DNA of 64,000 nucleotides from contig NZ_JABFNS010000002.1 in the NCBI RefSeq assembly GCF_013116825.1, forward strand, positions 1-64,000, read 5' to 3'. The notes under the pieces were generated by a model. The model did no database searches. It was not told where the DNA came from and saw nothing but the letters and a program-made list of their open reading frames with translations. Of the stretch, positions 61,101 through 64,000 are shown piece by piece. The stretch is from Myxococcus xanthus. GTDB taxonomy: Bacteria; Myxococcota; Myxococcia; Myxococcales; Myxococcaceae. How positions within the stretch are numbered: position 1 is the stretch's first letter; every line of letters begins with the position of its first letter. A program made the position numbers and the translations under genes.

Positions 61101-61332
61101 GGTAGGTGATCTGGTCCTCGACCAGGTCCGGCCCACGTCCCATCCATTCGGTGAAGACGATGACCTGCGTGTCGGACAGGTCGGGGATGGCGTCCAGCTT
61201 GGTGTTGCGAACCGCGTGGACGGCCCATACCGCCAGGCCGCCCACCAGCAGGATGGTGAGGAACGGGTTGCGCGCGCACGCGCCGATGATGCGGCCGATG
61301 AAGCCCTGTTCGCCGTTCTCAGTGGGCTGCAT
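58132..61332 (-). CDS. cusA: Cu(I)/Ag(I) efflux RND permease
   Basis: 1066 residues from the ATG at 61332 (GGAGG upstream), overlapping the adaptor gene by 14 bases. Helix 4 reads IIVAIGAMVDASIIIVENIHKK, the CusA form. The three periplasmic methionines that carry copper through CusA are all conserved in context: GAILYMPTSPPGMSITEA, DPAPLSMFETTVVLKP and RTEMLATGIRSPLGI. The start KLDAIPDLSDTQVIVFTEW is typical. It exports Cu(I) or Ag(I) from the periplasm with its adaptor and outer-membrane partners. Confidence 0.95.
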   Translation of the reverse strand: MQPTENGEQGFIGRIIGACARNPFLTILLVGGLAVWAVHAVRNTKLDAIPDLSDTQVIVFTEWMGRGPDLVEDQITYPISSSLLSAPKVKAVRGQSMFGMSFIYVIFEDGTDMYWARSRVLEYMETARGRLPAGVTPMLGPDATGVGWVFQYALVDESGKHSLADLRSLQDWNVRYALSSVPGVAEVASVGGIVKQYQVQVDPNQLRAYGVTLGEVTRAVRESNEDVGGRVMEIAGHEHIIRGRGYIRSTQDIENIPLKVSGDGTPVLVRNVGTVSLGPDIRRGVAELDGKGEVAGGIVVMRYGENALTVIDAVKERLEEVRAGLPEGVELVVTYDRSGLIEESISTLSRALVEEMLVVSLIIFLFLMHARSALVTIFTLPLAVLLAFIPMYYQGLTANIMSLGGIIVAIGAMVDASIIIVENIHKKLEAWEAEGRPGERREVIISAMQEVGPSIFGTLLVLTVAFLPVFTLEATEGRLFKPLAYTKTYSMGFAAVLAVTLTPALAVLFIRGRIRREDENPLNRWLVALYMPVVRFVVRHAKVVVALSVVAMAMTVPAFMRLGHEFMPPLNEGAILYMPTSPPGMSITEATRILQSMDAELKRIPEVVSVFGKAGRAETATDPAPLSMFETTVVLKPKSEWRKGLTWEALLAEMDETLQYPGMPNIFWMPIQTRTEMLATGIRSPLGIQVFGDDLDTLEQAAVAIEKAVAQVPGTRSAFADRSTGGFYVDIGVKREEAARLGLGVKDINEVVMGAIGGENVSQTVEGRERYPINVRYAREYRDSPELLKEVLVPTPTGAQVPLAQVADVRFVQGPPMIRSEGGKLVTYVFVDTARPIADYVKDAKAVVAREVKTPTGVRVEWSGQFKYFERATEKLKVVIPVTLLLVCLLLYFSTKSVVEMGIVLLAVPFSLIGAVWLLYLLDYNMSIAVWVGLIALAGLDAETGVVMLLYLTLAHQKADKEGRLRSMADLTETIVDGAARRIRPKLMTVMTDMIGLLPVLWSTGTGADVMKRIAAPLVGGLVTSFLLELTVYPAIFALWKRRHLPQEQPEEGTGEPPLPAETQTA

Positions 61333-63055
61333 GGCTGCCTCCGAAGTCATCCGTGGCGGAGCGGATGCGGCTCTCCGCCGCGATGAGGAAGTTGCCGCTG
61401 GTGACGACGACGTCGCCGGGCGACAGGCCCTCCAGCACCTCGTAGGTGCCGTTGCCCTTGATGCCGAGCTTCACCTCCTGGGGCCGCAGCCGGCCCTCGC
61501 CCAGGTCCACGAACACCAGCCGCCGCGGGCCGGTGTAGATGACGGCCGAGTCGGGAATCTGGAGTCGCGGCGCGCCGCCCTGCAGGACGAAGCGGACGTC
61601 CGCGTACATGTCCGGCTTCAGCTCCAGCTCCGGGTTGGGCAACTCGATGCGGATGCGCCCGGTGCGCGTGGCGCCTTGCAGGGACGGGTACACGTAGCCG
61701 ACGCTGCCCGCGTATTTCTTCCCAGGCAGGTAGGGCAGGGTGACTTCCACCGGATGGCCCGGCTTCACGCGGGCCAGGTCCTGCTCGTACACGTCCGCCT
61801 CCACCCACACCTTCGCCAGCGGGGCGATGCGGAACAGGCGCTCACCGGCCTTCACCGCCGCGCCCTCCACCACGTTCTTCTCCAGCACATAGCCGCTGGC
61901 GGGCGCCAGGAAGGGCATGTTCTCCACCGGCTGGCCTCGCTGGGCGACGCGCTCGATTTGCGCCGCGGACAGGCCCCACAGCTCCAGCCGCTTGCGCGCC
62001 GCGCCCACGAGCGACGCGTTGGCCGCGCTCTGGCTCTGACGCGCCAGCAGGTACTCCTGCTGCGCGGCGTAGAGCTCCGGGCTGTAGAGGGTGAAGAGGA
62101 CGTCGCCCTTCTTCACCGGCTCGCCCGTGGCGTTGACGCGCAGCTCGTGGATGTAGCCGTCCAGCTTGAGGGTGACGTCCACCAGCGACTTCTCGTCGAA
62201 GGTGACACGGCCGAGCGCGCGCAGGGACAGGTCCATGGAGGCCTGCTCCACCTTCGCCGTCTTCACGCCGATGCGCTGCCGCCGCAGGTCGTCCACCCGG
62301 ATGATGCCGCTCGCCAGCTCGGCGCGGCTGACGGGGGTCAGGTCCATGCCGCAGATGGGGCACGCGCCCGGGCCGTGCTGCTTCACGGACGGGTGCATGG
62401 GGCAGGTGTAGTGCGCGATTTCACCCTCGCCGTGAGCACCCTCGGGAGCGGCCGAGCGCCACTCGCTGGCGGAGCCACACGCCAGCATGCGCCGGCCCAT
62501 GTACGGGTTCTCCAGCTTGGGCTCGCGCTGGAGCCACTGATTCACCCCCTCCACCATGGGGCATTCGAAGACGTGCCAGCCTTCCTGGAGCCGCGGGTCG
62601 GCGGCCGCCAGGGCGATGAGCGCTTCGCTCACGCGCGCGAAGTGCTGGCGCGCTGCCTCGGGGTCCTTCGCGGAAGCGAGCTGCGAGGCGCCGTCCGCGC
62701 CCTGCTGGAGCCAAGCCTTCAGCGGCGTGCCATCACCCTGTGTGGCCTCGGCGGCCTGCTGGAGCGCGGCCTTCAGCGCTCCCGCCCTGGCCTCGAGTCC
62801 TTCCATGGCGTCCTGCGCGAGCAAGGCCCGTGCGGCTTCGTAGGACTCGAAGGCCGCGCGCGTGTACTCCAGGGCGGCGTCGGGCAGCGGCGTGCCCGCG
62901 CCGCTGTGCGCCTCATGCGTCGCGGGCGCGGTGCCGGTGTGGGACGTGGCACCGAAGAACCAGCCCGCGAGGGGCTTCCAGGCCACGACGACGATTACGG
63001 CGAGTGCCAGCACTCCCAGCCAGGGGGCGATGCGGCGGCGGTTCGGGGGGCTCAT
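61319..63055 (-). CDS. cusB: CusB-type RND adaptor with DUF3347 and heavy-metal-binding segments
   Basis: 578 residues, longer than most adaptors. An N-terminal membrane helix (about residues 10-30) is followed by a helical DUF3347-like domain (YTRAAFESYEAARALLAQD; WHVFECPMVEGVNQWLQ) to about 200. Next is a metal-binding segment YTCPMHPSVKQHGPGACPIC (about 215-240), then the adaptor proper: YSPELYAAQQEYLLARQSQS, PASGYVLEKNVVEGAAV and a C-terminal barrel. The periplasmic metal-binding modules suggest it captures copper and feeds the permease. Its start overlaps the end of the TolC-type gene (ATGA). Confidence 0.93.
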   Translation of the reverse strand: MSPPNRRRIAPWLGVLALAVIVVVAWKPLAGWFFGATSHTGTAPATHEAHSGAGTPLPDAALEYTRAAFESYEAARALLAQDAMEGLEARAGALKAALQQAAEATQGDGTPLKAWLQQGADGASQLASAKDPEAARQHFARVSEALIALAAADPRLQEGWHVFECPMVEGVNQWLQREPKLENPYMGRRMLACGSASEWRSAAPEGAHGEGEIAHYTCPMHPSVKQHGPGACPICGMDLTPVSRAELASGIIRVDDLRRQRIGVKTAKVEQASMDLSLRALGRVTFDEKSLVDVTLKLDGYIHELRVNATGEPVKKGDVLFTLYSPELYAAQQEYLLARQSQSAANASLVGAARKRLELWGLSAAQIERVAQRGQPVENMPFLAPASGYVLEKNVVEGAAVKAGERLFRIAPLAKVWVEADVYEQDLARVKPGHPVEVTLPYLPGKKYAGSVGYVYPSLQGATRTGRIRIELPNPELELKPDMYADVRFVLQGGAPRLQIPDSAVIYTGPRRLVFVDLGEGRLRPQEVKLGIKGNGTYEVLEGLSPGDVVVTSGNFLIAAESRIRSATDDFGGSHAAH

Positions 63056-64000
63056 CGCGTCTCTCCGTTCCGGGGCAGCCCCGGGGTGTGGCCCATGGCC
63101 TTGTCCAACTCCGCCCGGCGGCGCTGCACGTCCGCCAGGGCTGTCTGTTCACGCAACTCCACGCGGCGCAGGCCGCGCTCCGCCTCGATGAGGACCTGGA
63201 AGCTGTTCTTGCCGCTCTCGAAGCCCGCGCGGGCGGCGGACACCTGGTCCTTCGCCGCGGGGATGAGCCGCTCCTGGAAGAGCGCCACCACGCGCCGCGC
63301 CTCCTCGGCACGCGAGCGCGCCTGCTCCACCTCGACGCGGATGTCGGAGATGAGCTGCTCTTCCTCCCGGCGCAGGCGCTTCAGGCCGGATTCGGCCTCC
63401 CGCACAGCGGCCTTCCGCTTGCCGAAGTCGAGCGGGATGTTGAGGGTGACGCCCGCCATGAACTGGTGGGGCGTGTCCATCCACATGGAGTTGTACTCAC
63501 CCATCACCATGACATCCGGGTAGTAGTCTCGCTTCGCGAGCCGGACGGCGGCCTCGCCTCCACCGAGCCGGGCCCGCAGGCCCTCCAGCTCCGGGCGCAG
63601 GCGCAGCGCTTCGTCTTGCAGCCGTTCGGCGGGCACGGACTCCGCGGCATGCGCGGGCATGGCTTCCGGCATGGGCGGCAGCGGTGCCTGGGGGGGGCGG
63701 TGCAGCAGGCCGTTGAGCTGGGCGCGAAGCCGCTCGCGCTCGGCTTCGAACATCACCTGTTCGCGCAGCACCTCGCTCAGCTCCACCTCCGCCTGGAGCG
63801 GATCCTGCTGCGAGGCGCGGCCGGTGACGTATTGGGCCTCCGCGCTCTTCTTGAGCTGCCCGAGCAGCCGCAGGTGCTCCGCCGTGACGTCGAGCGAGCG
63901 CTCCACGACGAACAAGTCATCGAAGAGCGTGGAGGCCGTGAGGGCCAGGCGCAGACGCAGGGCCTCTCGGTCCTCGCGCATCGCTTGCGCTTCCGCCAGC
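63052..64000 (-). CDS. CusC/TolC-type outer-membrane efflux protein (5' end outside window)
   Basis: The frame is open to the window edge, so the signal peptide and first repeat are missing; 315 residues are visible. TolC-type helices and strands: LTASTLFDDLFVVERSLDV, GRASQQDPLQAEVELSEV, FMAGVTLNIPLDFGKRKAAV and AGFESGKNSFQVLIEAERG. It is the outer-membrane channel of the cusCBA operon and overlaps cusB by four bases. Confidence 0.9.
   Translation of the reverse strand, partial: LAEAQAMREDREALRLRLALTASTLFDDLFVVERSLDVTAEHLRLLGQLKKSAEAQYVTGRASQQDPLQAEVELSEVLREQVMFEAERERLRAQLNGLLHRPPQAPLPPMPEAMPAHAAESVPAERLQDEALRLRPELEGLRARLGGGEAAVRLAKRDYYPDVMVMGEYNSMWMDTPHQFMAGVTLNIPLDFGKRKAAVREAESGLKRLRREEEQLISDIRVEVEQARSRAEEARRVVALFQERLIPAAKDQVSAARAGFESGKNSFQVLIEAERGLRRVELREQTALADVQRRRAELDKAMGHTPGLPRNGETR

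Noticed and set aside
52601-61386. Very long + strand frames opposite the RND permeases (52601-54250 and 58465-61386)
   Set aside because: Their translations are His/Arg/Gln-rich low-complexity strings mirroring the permease codons, with no domains or ribosome sites.
1-64000. tRNA, rRNA, CRISPR, insertion sequences, prophage
   Set aside because: No tRNA arm consensus in context, no rRNA-like stretch, no regularly spaced repeats and no transposase or integrase frames were seen.

Overview
The window is high-GC chromosomal DNA with dense genes and strong third-position G/C bias. Several families point to a myxobacterium of the Myxococcus type: a MYXO-CTERM sorting tail at the end of a pseudogene, a MXAN_0977-family di-heme enzyme beside its four-Cys partner, a Myxococcus-type PilZ protein, TPR/CHAT proteins linked to sigma factors, and a large calcium-repeat lipoprotein. 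No tRNA, rRNA, CRISPR array, prophage or transposase was recognised. Species is an inference; no database was searched.

Layout. 1-7.5 kb: a partial secreted polysaccharide lyase, a membrane-anchored TPR-CHAT protease, a JmjC/cupin protein, a small ORF closed by a strong terminator, then an ECF-like sigma factor overlapping a zinc-finger anti-sigma/TPR protein. That protein is a paralogue of the CHAT gene cut off before the protease. 7.6-18 kb: acyl-CoA ligase, acyl-CoA dehydrogenase-like protein, the oxidative pentose phosphate operon zwf-pgl-gnd, FkbM methyltransferase, PlsC acyltransferase, a decayed sugar dehydrogenase with MYXO-CTERM tail, and a membrane protein. 18-28 kb: sbcDC, a PilZ/kinase pair and a 1129-residue lipoprotein with calcium repeats and a von Willebrand A domain.

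28-39 kb is a leftward methionine block: aspartokinase/homoserine dehydrogenase, two trans-sulfuration enzymes, then metNIQ behind its own leader, followed by a metallo-beta-lactamase-fold hydrolase and an M14 peptidase. The metN leader holds a promoter-like motif, a 28-residue ORF rich in Cys and Met, a long hairpin and a second ORF translationally coupled to metN. This looks like an undescribed attenuator and is the most interesting regulatory signal here.

39-64 kb: a GIY-YIG protein with an unusual N-terminal extension, then a region dominated by copper and heavy-metal handling: an MbnP/MbnH pair, a Cu(I) P-type ATPase, a four-helix Cys-rich copper storage-type protein, and two complete or nearly complete CBA-type RND efflux systems, one clearly CusA-like by its methionine triad. 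Between these lie a ClC channel, a Rieske oxygenase, a secreted phospholipase C-like protein and a peptidoglycan amidase. The metal genes would cover cytoplasmic export, storage, periplasmic binding and trans-envelope efflux.
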